From assembly GCF_040581485.1 (NCBI RefSeq), contig NC_090133.1, positions 4,836,001 through 4,900,000 on the forward strand: a stretch of DNA of 64,000 bases, given 5' to 3'. Shown piece by piece: positions 1-12,500 of the stretch (within the stretch, counting starts at the first letter, position 1; each line of letters opens with the position of its first letter). The DNA comes from Linepithema humile. Lineage: Eukaryota > Arthropoda > Insecta > Hymenoptera > Formicidae. A program made the position numbers and the translations under genes. Under the pieces are notes generated by a model, which was not told the DNA's origin, made no database searches, and saw only the letters and a program-made list of their open reading frames with translations.

Positions 1-3000
1 CTTTAGCAATCTTAGAATTAATTTCTTTTTTTTTCGTACACATTTGAGAATCGATTTATCGCTTTGAAGAAGATTATATTAATAGACAAGCCAACGAATT
101 ATGTAATGCTTAGCTACATATTGTATCTTTTTGATGACGTCACGTGTGATTCTACGTGTCGCACTGGCAAACTTTGACTGCCAGCGACAGTTTAAGGCAC
201 GTCGTATGACCACCGCGAGGAAATCAATCAAACGAACGAGCAACATGTGTCATCATCATAATATCCTCGAGCTTGTCCCTCCTCTTTCGTGAACGTGAAT
301 TAAATTTCTATTAAGGCTGATTGCGCAAACTCGAAAAGGGAAATCTGACTTTACGAGCTATACGTGACATCGTTGAGAGACCTTCTAAAGATATTTTATG
401 CTTACAAAGAAGCATTAAAAATCGTCAAATTGAATTAAAGATATTGTTAACATTTTTATTAGTGACTGATATTAATAATTTAAATTATAATTAAACTAAT
501 AATAATTGTTGTTATCTTAAATAACGATTAAACAGAAATTGCTAATTTCAGTCGCTATATGAAGTTGTCTACGCACAAATCACTGTTTGTTCACCAAAGT
601 ATGAAAATCCGGAGAAGATAGCTGTGAGATAAAACTTTACAATATAATAATCCGTATGACTATAAATCATCCCTGCGCTTAAGCTGACACGCCTCGGGCG
701 ACCTAGGACCGCTTGGAATCTGTCACTATTCACTCAGCGTGACGGAATTGAAACGTTTGCATTAATCATTAATCCGGCTCCTCGACGACTGCGAGACATA
801 TTGTGTACATTGAAGTTCTGGTCGCGAATTCTTTGATGACTGACACGTGCTTGACCTTCTCGTGATCGTGGATCGCCGCGATCGAGGCTTCGCGTGAATT
901 ATCCTCTTTGTCCGTTGACAAACGCGTGCCACGAGGAGATCTCAGAATAGCGCGGCCTCGGCAAAAAGACAGCTTCTCCCCGTCTTCATTCCTCCGCTTC
1001 TTATCCACTCTTTTCTTACCACTGTTTTATACGGGTTTTTATCGCGTTTCATTGTGCGACGCTTTTGTTCCGCGTTCGAGTACCGAGATCGTACTGAATT
1101 ACTCGACTGACTCCGCCATTGAATGCGCCCCGATGATCAACGAACTTTGCGCCGATGTTAAATCGTTAACACACACTTCCTCGATACCGGGAAAATACCG
1201 TTAAGATAATATCGATTATCGCGCTCGAGATCTTTGAGCGGGAGAACGAATAATCGCTATCCGTCGCTATTAGGTTTTAATGAAACTAAATGATGCGCGG
1301 CTTGATTTCATCGAGCTTGAGCACTACGCAATTACAGCTTTAGAATTTTTCTTAATGGGTTGCATTGGCGATCGTAGAATACTTCACTTCATTAAATTAT
1401 CTTCATTCATCATCTTATCAGAGGCAATCAGCATCTCATAGATTTTTCAAATTAACGTAATAGTATCGTCATTATAAATATTAATCTTTAATTGGAATAT
1501 GACGTAGATTGAGAATCCAATTCAATTTCTGCGATTATTTTTAAAAATTATTTTTATCTAATCTAAAGCGTACGTTACATCATTTACACACCAGCAGCTA
1601 TAATGCTTTTTTTTTTTAATTCCGGACCACCGGTGTAGCGAGCGAGGGAACCAAAGAAATATGTGATTATAAGTTAAAATGTGTAAACGCATTCACGGAA
1701 AGGAGCAATCGAGCTTCTTTGACGATGGCAATCACGTCGCAATCGCGCGCAACGAGATCATGCGCGTGATCTGACGGAATGTCGTTATTATTTGGATGAA
1801 AGAAACGCGGAACGCGGAACCCGCCGGCGCGAATACCCAGAAACCATGTAATCCACGTGACGTTCGGTTCGCGGACACCCTTAATGGTATATATCCTGGC
1901 GATCGCATGCCGCGATCTTCTGCGTTCCAGAGAGAACGAGTGGCCGCGTACGCGGTAAGAGAAAGAAAGGAGTAAGAGAGTCCGAATATAAAAAGCGTCA
2001 AGGTCTCCAACCGAGTTGTACGAACGTCAAGAACCATTGGGCATGGGTGCATGACCGTTAACGAGCGCCGCTCCACCGACCGAAAACGTCTTCTTACGCT
2101 TACGGATTACGAGTCATTTTTTTCGTCCAAAAAAGAAAGATTAATTAAGAGATTAATTGATTAAGATAGAACAGACCGCGCCGCTCTCAAAAAACTTAAT
2201 TCCAACATATAATAATTAATTAGACATACAATTTTGCATACTCCAGCGCCGTTACCGCCGCTAAATTAGTCCAAAGTGTAATTAACGTTCGGAATTACCG
2301 GTTCATTTGCAAAACTCCCTATTAGTCAATTACGTTCATTAGAATTCCCGGTGCGCGATGACGCAATTCGTGTATTGCCGAACGGTTCTTCGTTAATTAC
2401 CCGCGGCCGGATTACGGGTTTTGCGAGTTCGATTCGGGAAAGTTGCCGCGTCTGGTTTCTCGAATCTGGTTTGCGGCGCGCGGACTTCGCGGAAGTCCGC
2501 GCGCGCTTGCGGAGATCGATTCTTGAGGACCGTTTCAGCGGTGGCCCGATCGTCTTTTTTTCTTTTTTCTTTTTTTTTTAACTTCGACCGCCTGCCGCTG
2601 CCGATCGGCGACGGACGTATTGAACGATCGACGGGCTAAGCCCCAAACGTGCCATTGGTTTCTGCGTGCGCGTTGCGTAACTCGACAATCGTACCCGGAA
2701 GGCATCCGCCGCGTTATTCACGTGGCCGTTTGCGTACTTTCACTGTCGCGGACCTCTTTTGTGCGCCACTGTCAAACGCACACTCCCTCCGCTTCCCTTG
2801 CCGCTTCTCGCCGAGAGAACAAGCGGGATCGATGAATCGTATCACTCCGCTCCGTCGAGCGGTCCATTAATCGACGCAGGTGCCCGGCGAAAGACTAATA
2901 CCATCTTTTCGAGAGCGATCGATAATCCTCTCGCCCCGCGTAACGTGACATAAGTCTCTGCGGCTTCGTGCCGCTCGATCGTTTGTTTAGCCGCGCGAGT

Positions 3001-4914
3001 GTGTAATCAAGCGTTAATGCGCTATTATGCGCGTAATTGATTATCGCACACGGGATCGTTGTTCGAGACGTTCCGCGAATTGGATATTGCGTAACAGCAC
3101 GATCCGCGGACGATATGAGTTACGGGATACGTAATTTCAAGCGAGACAATGCGGATTACGTTGAAAGCGATATTACAATCCGATCTCTGTTGAGCCGCGG
3201 AAGTTGATTGCGGTACACGGCTGCAGCGTTCTCTACTTGCCGTCCGATTCTAAAGCGCAACCACCAATTTCGCGCTCCAACTCAAATTGGATATCTATGA
3301 AATGGAATTCTTCTGGATACGGGACGGACCCTCGCGGGCGAGTGGATAACGCGCCGCTCCGTCGATGTCGGAAGGAATGACATCACGATTTCGGGTAACA
3401 TTATTAGAGATCGGCGATACCGTTAATACGATCACGACCGTGGGGGTCAAATCGCTGGGAGCGTGACTGCGAGCGATCTCATTGGCGAATTCAGTAATAT
3501 GTGTGGAGAGGAGGGCAAAGTTCTATTGTATGCCATTGCTCAATGTAGAGCCGATGCGGAGGTGGATTTTTGAGGCGCTTCGCGAACGCGAGATTTCGAT
3601 CTCGCAGAGATTGCTCGCATGTGGCAATGGTTTTAATCTCCGGAGTGACATACGACGAATCCGAGATCAGACGGAGAGACGCGTCGCCGCGAGAGGAGAG
3701 GACGACGGGAGGACGGAATAATCCGAGCCGGTAAGAAATCGTGACGCGCGCCGGAGAGAAAGGAGGATCCTACAACGGGTAGAGACCTTTAAGATCGCAA
3801 GGAGCAAAGGTACACATCCACGTACATGCAGCCTACATAACGTACACTTGCGTGCCTGACCCGCTGTCCCGGCTCAAGGAGACCTTATACCACCGGCACG
3901 GAAACACGTGTACCGCAGACGAATCGCGGCCGCGTTGAATCGTTGATTTTCCAGCGCGAAATCGGCAACGCGTTCTAAATAGCGGCGTTCGATTGACCTC
4001 CTTCAATCCCTGTATACGAGCAGAAACTTGAAAAAATTTTAAAATTCTGCGAAAATGTGCAATATTTTTGATTAGACATTGAGAGACGTTTGCGCAAAGT
4101 TTTTCTTCGCACTAGGTTAAGTTACGGCAAAATAATAAGTTCAACGCTCGCGGTCAGCCTTCGGTGGAACAATTTGTCCGCGCGTGTCGCCTCGTTAAAC
4201 GCGAAAACGCGTGCGAGCAATCGCAGTGGACAAAATCACTCGGCTACTTTCGCCGATCTGACATCGAGGCGCAGAAATATCGAGCGCGTGCTCTACAATT
4301 TTCTCGACGCCGCCTGCAACATACCGGTTACGCTCGCAATTGCACAAACTGGGTCAATTTGATTGACAGGTAAATTCTCAGACTGTAAGAATCATTAGAG
4401 CAGAGACGCATACTTGACGGACGAATTTTTTGACCCTTCAACGAGATGAGAATGCAAAAGTATCTCATAAACATCGATTAATTCCTTGACAAATTCGGAA
4501 TCGATTTCTCGTTCGTTCTTCAATCAATTGACATTTTATAATTATTTTATATTTATCTAAAAACTTTTTTACTATAATGCGTATAATCATCAAAATTTTG
4601 TCGAAATTAGCTCGAAAATGGAAATGACAAAGTGCCGACAAAAAGAGAAGCTGTGCAAAGCCGCCGTCACATTGGCGGTGATTTTCGTGCCATTAGAAGG
4701 GATACCGGAACAGGCCCAGCATAAGCATTAGGTCGCAGGACTTTGTGAAATTTCACGAAAGAGCCGGGACGTGCTTTCAATTAATCGTCCGGCCGTTATT
4801 ATCCTCATGAAAGTGCCCCATCTTCCTGCCTGTTACGTGTGTCGGCGTAGAATTCTAACCCAAGAGATCGCCTGCCAAAGATCACGGTAATTTGTAATAA
4901 TTAGAGCTACTCTT
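1..4914. other. Non-coding DNA, no gene seen
   Basis: No open frame here has convincing codon use, splice sites or protein character. The stretch alternates AT-rich segments (about 400-560 and 1440-1620) with CG-rich segments (about 2340-3470 and 3640-3990). The open frames in the CG-rich part are Arg-rich and low in complexity, as expected when stop codons are rare by composition. One small perfect hairpin at 2476-2504 is listed separately. It may be intergenic or intronic; the sequence does not decide. Confidence 0.6.
2476..2504. repeat. Short perfect hairpin, 13-bp stem and 3-base loop
   Basis: Positions 2476-2488 (GCGCGCGGACTTC) are the exact reverse complement of 2492-2504 (GAAGTCCGCGCGC), separated by GCG. 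Pairing stops at 2475/2505. The structure is very GC-rich and would be stable in RNA or single-stranded DNA. No U tract follows and this is a eukaryotic sequence, so it is not called a terminator. Function unknown. Confidence 0.8.
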
Positions 4915-5028
4915 CCCCTCCCAACCTTCCCGTCTCTGTCTCGCTCACTATCGTCCTTCTCGCTTTCTCTCTTGCGTGCGTTACTCTTCATTCGCTCCCT
5001 TTTTCTCATCTCTTTTTCTTCATTCTAG
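4915..5028 (+). promoter_or_regulatory. Long polypyrimidine tract ending in a strong 3' splice site
   Basis: About 110 bases are overwhelmingly C and T and end in TTTTTCTTCATTCTAG at 5028. That is an excellent metazoan 3' splice site: pyrimidine tract, no intervening AG close to the junction, then TAG. Tracts of this length in other animals often mark exons regulated by pyrimidine-tract-binding proteins (family knowledge); that this one is regulated is inference. It could also be a simple-sequence tract with a chance AG, but the matched donor 69 bases downstream argues against this. Confidence 0.45.
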
Positions 5029-5097
5029 TCACGCCGGCTCATATAGTGCCGACACCTTCCTCTCAAGCGTACACTGATATTACCGGTCAGATTGTAG
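5029..5097 (+). CDS. Candidate 69-nt phase-1 exon of an unidentified gene
   Basis: The block is bounded upstream by the strong acceptor ending at 5028 and downstream by the donor-like GTAG/GTAAGA (GT at 5098). It is exactly 69 nt. Two frames contain stops. The third, entered with two bases completing a split codon, is fully open and leaves one base over, so the exon is symmetric (phase 1 to phase 1) and could be skipped without shifting frame. The peptide reads TPAHIVPTPSSQAYTDITGQ followed by IV, a Ser/Thr/Pro/Gln-rich linker with no domain I recognise. No flanking exon of the same gene was found, so gene and function are unknown. It lies about 25 kb upstream of the supported gene and need not belong to it. 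A chance combination of splice-like signals remains possible. Confidence 0.33.
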
Positions 5098-6188
5098 GTA
5101 AGAAAAAGGGAACGTACTTAGATCCTCTATCATTTACCCGACACGACGCTACGCGTTTGCTCGCACGAGCATTCGACGAAGATACGAGAATGACGGGACA
5201 AGACGAAAAGATGAGAATGAGAGCTTTTCGACAGGCTCAATTTTTCATCGCAATGAGAAATAAAACGTTACGAACGACTCTGCCCGCCCGGGGATGCTAA
5301 TAGCGATGAACCAATCATTAATTACGATTAGACCGGCATGTTTAAGGAAGAATGATCGAAAAAAGGGCAGGAAGTAATTTGGCCGTTAAATGCATCACGT
5401 TGGAGCAATTTTCGAAGAATAATGCGATCATTCTTTTTTCATGAATAATACAACGCAGTGATTGCAGCTGAGTTTGTGAAAAAAGTAATACTTTTCTCAA
5501 CTATAAAATGGAATTGTCTAACAATATTTTCTAAATTATTATTGATTGCACGTTGCTTAAAATTTGTATGCCAAATTAATGAATAAATGAATACTTAATC
5601 CATATATGTATCTGCGACGCGCATATGGACAGGAATCATCCGTACGGATTACATACCGATCGATCAACGAATCCGGCCGATGTATCATCGATCTGCACAC
5701 AAAGGCCAACTTCCGACCGCTAATGGATTTATGACGCACTTTCGCCGCCGGTGCCAACGACAGTACCGGACGACGGCGACCGATTTACCCGGTGAACGAA
5801 CGTCCCGCGGTGCGGAGCGCGCGAGAGCGGCCGGACAAATTAAGTGTTGCCCCGACAACGGGGCTGAAACACGCGTCCGCACTAGAATTACATTCCCAGA
5901 TACGGATCTACACGGGATTTGAATAATGCACGTATTCCTCCCCTTCCGCTCTCCCTTTCCTCGCTTTATCCTCGAGCCAGGGATAACCAGTCCTCTAAGC
6001 CGAGGAACGCACCGTCAGGTACGCTTCGTCAGGAAAGAAGCCGGGATGCTGCGCGTTCCGGAATACCTCTCGGTCGTTTTGGCGCGTCCTCCACGACCCC
6101 GTCTAAACAATTTAAAAGCCAGCGGAGATCGCAGTGCGGATAGCGGAGGTAAATGACGATGAACTCTCAGTACAGTGTGTGTGTATAT

Positions 6189-6194
<6 letters not shown>

Positions 6195-6228
<34 letters not shown>
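6195..6228. repeat. (GA)n microsatellite, 17 perfect units
   Basis: A perfect GA dinucleotide run, followed by imperfect GA-rich sequence to about 6245. Runs of this kind are common in insect non-coding DNA and this one is probably length-polymorphic. Confidence 0.97.
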
Positions 6229-6231
<3 letters not shown>

Positions 6232-7586
6232 AGACTGAGAGAGATTCTTGCGTGAAGTGATCTTTAATACGTTATACGCTAATGAGGCAACAGCGTAGAG
6301 GAAATACGCGGCGAGCGTTTCAGACCGAGGAAGGTTCGTTTGCCTCTCTCGTCGGCGATCATTAATCCTCTCGGGATGACCTTCACGAATTTAAAACGGT
6401 ACACCGGTCGGACTCCGTGTCCGCGCGCACGGGCTGCATTTTCGTAACGTCTTCATCGTCGGCATTAACCGGTGCTCGTGAGGTCCCGCGGTCATGACGG
6501 TTTACAAAATTCCAGCGGCCGCTGACACGGTCGCAATTAACGCGACGTGACGATCCGTTTACCGCGTTGTCTTCGTGTTCCCGTAAAAATATATTTATTA
6601 CACGCCGACGCAGTAACTGTATTTCGATTTACGGACATCACCGAATCTCATGGCAATATATTTTTCCAAAGCAGCAAAGCGGTCTCCGACAGTCACCACG
6701 TGATTTGATCACGAATGTATATCTTACAAATACATCGAACTTAATTTCTAATAAATAAACTTAACGACGCGCGGCTTTATGGAACACGCTGCATTATTTC
6801 ACGGTGGATTTTACGCATTGCAGAATCGAAATCGAGATACTAACTGTATGAGAAGTCCATGTTGGAACAACACGCAGAAGATTGCACGCGAAGCGAGGAT
6901 GCGCGCACAATCATCGATGCCCATTTCAATCAAATTTTATGCATTCGCGGAGATCGAGATCGGGAATCCGACTGGAACTGGAAATTGTACAGAAAGTCGG
7001 CAACTCGAGCATTACGCACAGAATCGCGCAGCGCGCTAATGACAAGGATCCGCGGGGCAATTATGCGGGAAACTGCGAATCGAACCGCGGGCGATCGTCG
7101 GTTACAGGTGTGACTCGCGAGCATTTCAAAGGGGCATACTTATCAACGTGGTCTCGGGCTCGCTGATTAGCGCTAGGTGCCGAGAGCACGTGAAATTGCC
7201 GGGAGTGGAGACGGCAAAAGGAGCAACCGGCCGATTCGCGCTGGCCTTGTGTTTTTTGCGGACCCCCTTCGAATGCAGAATTTAACGCTAGATGCGGTCG
7301 TGCGGGCCGCAACTGGTGAGAGGCGGGCGGCAGATAAAGGAAAGGAAAGCGGAAAGGAAGAAAGGAAGAAGCGGAGGAAAAAGAGAGCGCTGAAGACGCG
7401 GCGGGGAAGGAAGAAAGAGAGAAAGGAAAGGGATGTTCGACGTGAGAAAATAGGGGATGGGGGACCGTGGCCGTAACATTACAGAGGAACCTGCTGAGTG
7501 AGATATTACCGCCGTCATAACCTCTAATAACTACACAGAGCCCTTTATAACGCCTCCCAGTGCTTCATTGTGCCGCGGTGGCGAGA

Positions 7587-7612
<26 letters not shown>
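7587..7612. repeat. (CT)n microsatellite, 13 perfect units
   Basis: A perfect CT run followed by a short pyrimidine tail. Open frames through it on both strands are low-complexity artefacts. Confidence 0.97.
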
Positions 7613-7617
<5 letters not shown>

Positions 7618-7774
7618 CTCTTGTGTCTCGTACGTAATATAGGTAAAAGCCCAGAGAGACGCGCGCTCTCGGACCTTGCTATTATCGCGCCGCGCTCTCC
7701 GTGTATATCGGAGATCCTTGAGAAGAAACGACGCGGGGTAGCGGCGGGGACAGGCGCGGAGCTGCGCAAGGGGA

Positions 7775-7890
7775 GCGTGTCGAAATTGGCGTGAAAACGA
7801 TTCGCGAATCCGGCGGTACGGGAGAGGCCTGTTACGCGCGCAGGTCACGCCGGAATTTAATTAGCTTCTGATCCGCGCGGCCGCGCCAGA
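7775..7890. repeat. Dispersed repeat, copy A (partner at 9446-9557)
   Basis: Two blocks are shared with the downstream copy in the same order. A 17-base block at 7788-7804 (GGCGTGAAAACGATTCG) is identical to 9459-9475. A 31-base block at 7843-7873 matches 9508-9538 at 28 of 31 positions. The blocks start 55 bases apart here and 49 in copy B. Shared order with an indel between them indicates common ancestry, by duplication or as remnants of one mobile element. Outer limits are approximate. Confidence 0.75.
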
Positions 7891-9445
7891 CGTCTGGCCG
7901 ACTTCCCTCCGTTCGGCAAGTTCTTTACTGCCGCTCTCGGAACTCGAGAGCGCGAATCACCGTCGATAGCCTTCGGTTGTTTTCTCGCGGTCTTCCTTCA
8001 CTCGTATACCTATCCGCGCGCGCATTCAATTTCGTATCTTTTGCGCCGCAACTTTATCGCCATTTAACGCGATGTAATTGAAATTACGAAATCCCGCGGC
8101 TACTTACTTCCTCCGCCGCCTGCGCACCGACCGAGCGTGTCTCTTTGTGCCTCCGTGGGAATATAATGCCTGTGAGGAGCGCTAGGCCTTTGATTTCCAG
8201 CGGCAATAATACGAATAAGTTGAATAAAGTAGAGTATATTAAAGAGAGGAATCTAATAAGAAGATATATAATTGAAATAGCACACACAATATGGTGCGTT
8301 TTTTCTCCCTTTCTCCGAGGATGAAATTATATCTATCAGATAGAATACAGCAAATATTTATGAGTATAATTAATAAATCGTAAATAGTTCCGCGTTTCTT
8401 AAAATAAAATATAGAAATCTATCAGAGATTAAAAATGAGAATTTTACTTATCAAATGCTTCAAAAATGAATATTATATTCTGAAAAATATGTTGCAGAAA
8501 CAAAAGCTAAAGAATCGTGAAAATAACAGCATTCACGTTTAATTGAATCCAGCTGTTGAGCTTACTAAAGAAAGGCGAATGTAACTAAAAAATAATCGGC
8601 AAGTCCGTGTAGTCCATATGTATTGTCGACGTTTAATTACCTTCAGATATGTAACCACCGCAAACTCCTCGCATAATTTTATTACCCTACCGCGACTCTC
8701 TCAGATGTGCATCCTGCTAGTTCATAGAACATCAGGATGCATCGGATCCAACAGCGGTAACAACATTTCCTTCTCCTTTTCCCCCGTTGCGTTTCCGCGT
8801 TCTCCCAGCGTGTGTATGTGTGTATGTGTACGCTGAAGCTGTGGTCCCTCCTCAAATAACGCCTCCGGCGGCGTCACGAGTGCTTATCCACTTTGTTTCT
8901 TTTATCAGAGCTCGCCTTACGTGCGATGAAATTGATATTCCGGGACGTAAGAGAGGCGATTTAAACACCGGAAGCGCACGGTAGAACTTGCCATTGATCG
9001 CGAGGACGATAACACGGACATTCTGAGATTATATGGACATTCTAATTTGTCGACGATCGAGAAAATCGCTCTAACGGCGCGCTCGCGCGTAATAAAATAG
9101 ATGTAATTGGAGAGAATAATTCCAGGCAATTTAAGCCCGTATGTCCGTCGTATCGCAAAGTAAGATAAATGATGCCGGGGTGCAAATCGGATCAAAATGA
9201 TTTTTTTTGCACTTCTCAGAACTTATTAAAATATTAATGATTTAAGCATAATGAAAATTGAGTTTCAGACTATTATCTTTAGACTATTATTGCCTATTAT
9301 TAGTTTTTTATTTTATATCGTGTCAGTGATAAAAATCACCGACGCATCTGGGAGTTTCCTGAATTCGCGGTGCTCGGGAGGCAATAACGCGGATATTCAG
9401 GCGAGTTCGCTTCGTCATCCAATGGAAAAAGAGCACGACAGAGCA

Positions 9446-9557
9446 CCGTATCGAAGCCGGCGTGAAAACGATTCGAGTATCAGCCGCTAGCCGAGCGCAA
9501 CTACTGCGGTCACGCCAAAATTTAATTAGCCTCTGATCTATGGTTGCGCCGGTTGTG
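9446..9557. repeat. Dispersed repeat, copy B (partner at 7775-7890)
   Basis: Second copy, in the same orientation 1.67 kb downstream. It contains the 17-base identical block (9459-9475) and the 31-base block (9508-9538). The flanking bases are only weakly similar, so the element is short or the copies are old. No terminal inverted repeat or target-site duplication could be recognised. Confidence 0.75.
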
Positions 9558-12500
9558 CTCTTCCACGCCGCTTCACGAAACGAGCACTCTACGCGAGCTC
9601 TCCCGGTACGCGCGCGGACATTTCTCTCTTCCGCTTCGGCGTTTCGCGTCGTTGATAGAAGCACCTCGACGGCCATTACGCGAGCGTTCACTTTGTTCCC
9701 TTCGTCACGCTCGCCCCGAGCGCTCTGAAATTGATACCCCGAGATGACGCGAGTTTGAAGAGATGCACGCCGCTCTCTGACGCGCACCAGAAGAAGCGCA
9801 CGCGATAAGCTCAAACGCCGGTTGAGAAAACGTCCGGAAGTGGACGTTCAAAAGATATCTTTAAAATGATGGAAAGCACTATTACCAGAAGCGATGCTCT
9901 CTCAATAATTTTTTGATAAAATCAGATACAATTATTTTACTAAAAATGTATTTATTCATGAACGTACGCTATATGTATAAAAATATAAAAAGAATTCTTT
10001 TCCAAATAGTGCACGTTTATAAATTTATGTCGATATTTTATAACAATCGTAAAGTGCTCCAAACTTTAGAATATATATATATCTCATATTTTTTTCCTTA
10101 ATAGCGCGTGGTTTTTTATACATACGAATATATTTACTTCAAAGAAAATAAAATAACACGTAATCGTGAAGTTAAAATTACTGACGTACGAAATTAACAT
10201 ACGGAGATCGGCGGCATCACCTCGCCGACAGATTTACGCTGGATCTCTCGCGGATCGCACGATCTCCGCAGCGCAGACGATCAGTATGTTAGCAGTGCAT
10301 TCGCGGCAACGAGACGTCGGGCCGTTTAACCGACTTACGAAGAAGCTAGCGAGTGTCTCTCGCGCGCAACCGCGGTACGCCGCAGAGAAGTGAAGCGCGC
10401 GCGTATCCCGGCCGGCGGCTCACAGGTGTAATGATGTTATTTTCTTGTAGCAGTAACTTCGTGCCGGCGCAAAAAGGGGCAGCCCCGCGGCAGTTACACG
10501 TCTGTACCACTTCACATACCTGCCTCCCTCAACTTCAACCCTCCTCCCCTTCGCTGTCGTATACACGCATTCCGTATTCTCCGACGTGCCGTTACCGCAG
10601 TTACACACCTGGACTGGCTATTTACGACGGACGGGCGGAAAGAGGGAAGATTTTTGCGCGCGAGTACGCTAGATACGACGAAGCTCGCGACGGCAGGGTT
10701 GGTTGCGCCCTGCGTTAATACGACGCACCTGTGTCCTCGTCGCATCGATGTGGCAATTAAAGACGTTTCGGAATGCCGCTGCGGGCAGAGGCGTCGTTCC
10801 AGAAATGCGTGCAACTAGAAATCGTTGTAACAAATGTCCTCCAAACAGTCTCGCAGTTCCACGCATTCCTGAAACAAGGCAGACCTCGTTCCGACGCTAA
10901 GCCTGAATGCCAGCGTCGCCGGCGTACCCGATGTACACAGTGACCCTGAGCGCGTTTCTCTTTAATGGCGAACGCCACGTAAGGAACTGAGAAGAATCAT
11001 GTTTGAAGAATATAGCACATGCAACAGTCTTCGAATGGCAAAAAGTTGAAATTATTTACACGGAATGCACTATTTCCTATGACGAAAAATTTATATTCTC
11101 GTTCATACTTTTCGCCGCAAAGAATGAAATATAAATTAGTAACAAAAGTACATGTCAAATCATTTTTAAGTTTTAATAAATAGGTTTTAAATTAAGAAAA
11201 GTGGAATGATAAATTTTCAAATAATTTGTGCATTAAAAATAAACGTATTGTACATAAACTTACAATTTGAAACTTTGATTAATTGTTCCTGTCACATCAG
11301 ACGAAGAATAATGACACTTGTAAGCTTCTGCATAATTTACTATTCAAAGCGGATACGGCAATTACGTAAAGATCAATTAATATCGTCAATGACCTACTTT
11401 AATCATCTCTCATTTAAAAACCGGCCCCACGAGACGTCGTCGGAAGGCGTTTTTCTTCACCAATGACGCAGCGTCTATCGTTAAAAGGAAGTCGGCGGTT
11501 GGTCAGGGACACCCCGTATGTATATCGACGGCGGGAACGATTTCGATCAACCGCATTACTCGACATCGGCTCGTAAACTCCTCGAGGCCGTGGAAAAAAG
11601 CGTCGCGCGATCCCGATACGCACACACGTATCGACAATGTCGCCCTTCCTCCGGCGATGTAAATTCATGCCGGCGTATTTAATTTCCATAAGAATAATTT
11701 CGCGGCGCATAATGAGCGTCACGCTCGACGGCGTCCGGTTGTGACTCCGTTATTAAATCCTCGGTAGAAAGTGAACCGATAAAGAAATACCGGTCCACCG
11801 TTCTACGGCGCGTTGCTCGCGGTTAATGTTTCTTACGCAGGATTAGAGGTACTGGAACATTTCCCGCGGGCTAATTCTGCAGTCTCGCATACGCGTTGCA
11901 ATCGCGAACATAGAAGAACTTAAGAACCGATTGCTCCCTGCCTGCGATTAATTTTAATTGACGTTTAATTAAAGTTACCGTTTTTTTAGAAGTAAAGTCG
12001 GGAAAAAGAATCTGAAAAAAGTCACAGAATCTAGAAAGACGAGTAATCTGTAGTTAAAATTAACTTGTATCTAACTGTCAAGGTTGAGAATTTATATAAA
12101 AGAATTCTCAGAGTTTCAAAAATTGATTATAGTACAATTATCAATCCCTGAATTGTGATATGTTACGACAAGTACAAAATATTTTTTTCTTTAAAAAAAG
12201 AAGACATTATTTGAAACAAAAAATTACATAATTAATCCATTAAAGTGTATTTTCGAAATTATTTTCAAATTGTTATATCGTCGATGAATACATGCGATTG
12301 CGCATATCGTTCTGTTCAACAGAATTCACTTCTTTTACTTAATATGTGTGCACCGCGCGTAGTTAACGTTATATGACGGAATGTAAAATGCTTAAACTCC
12401 TGTTACACCATTTAGTACATATAGTAATTACCGGAGGCGGCAAAACACACCGCGGGCTACAATTGTCTGGCGCATAATTTGGAGCACGCTTCTTGCGCCG

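Noticed and set aside
8909..8946. A 38-nt block between TTTATCAG and GTAAGA that would continue the phase of the candidate exon at 5029-5097.
   Set aside because: It is very short, the donor is only fair, and the encoded residues are unremarkable. One match of this quality is expected by chance in several kilobases.
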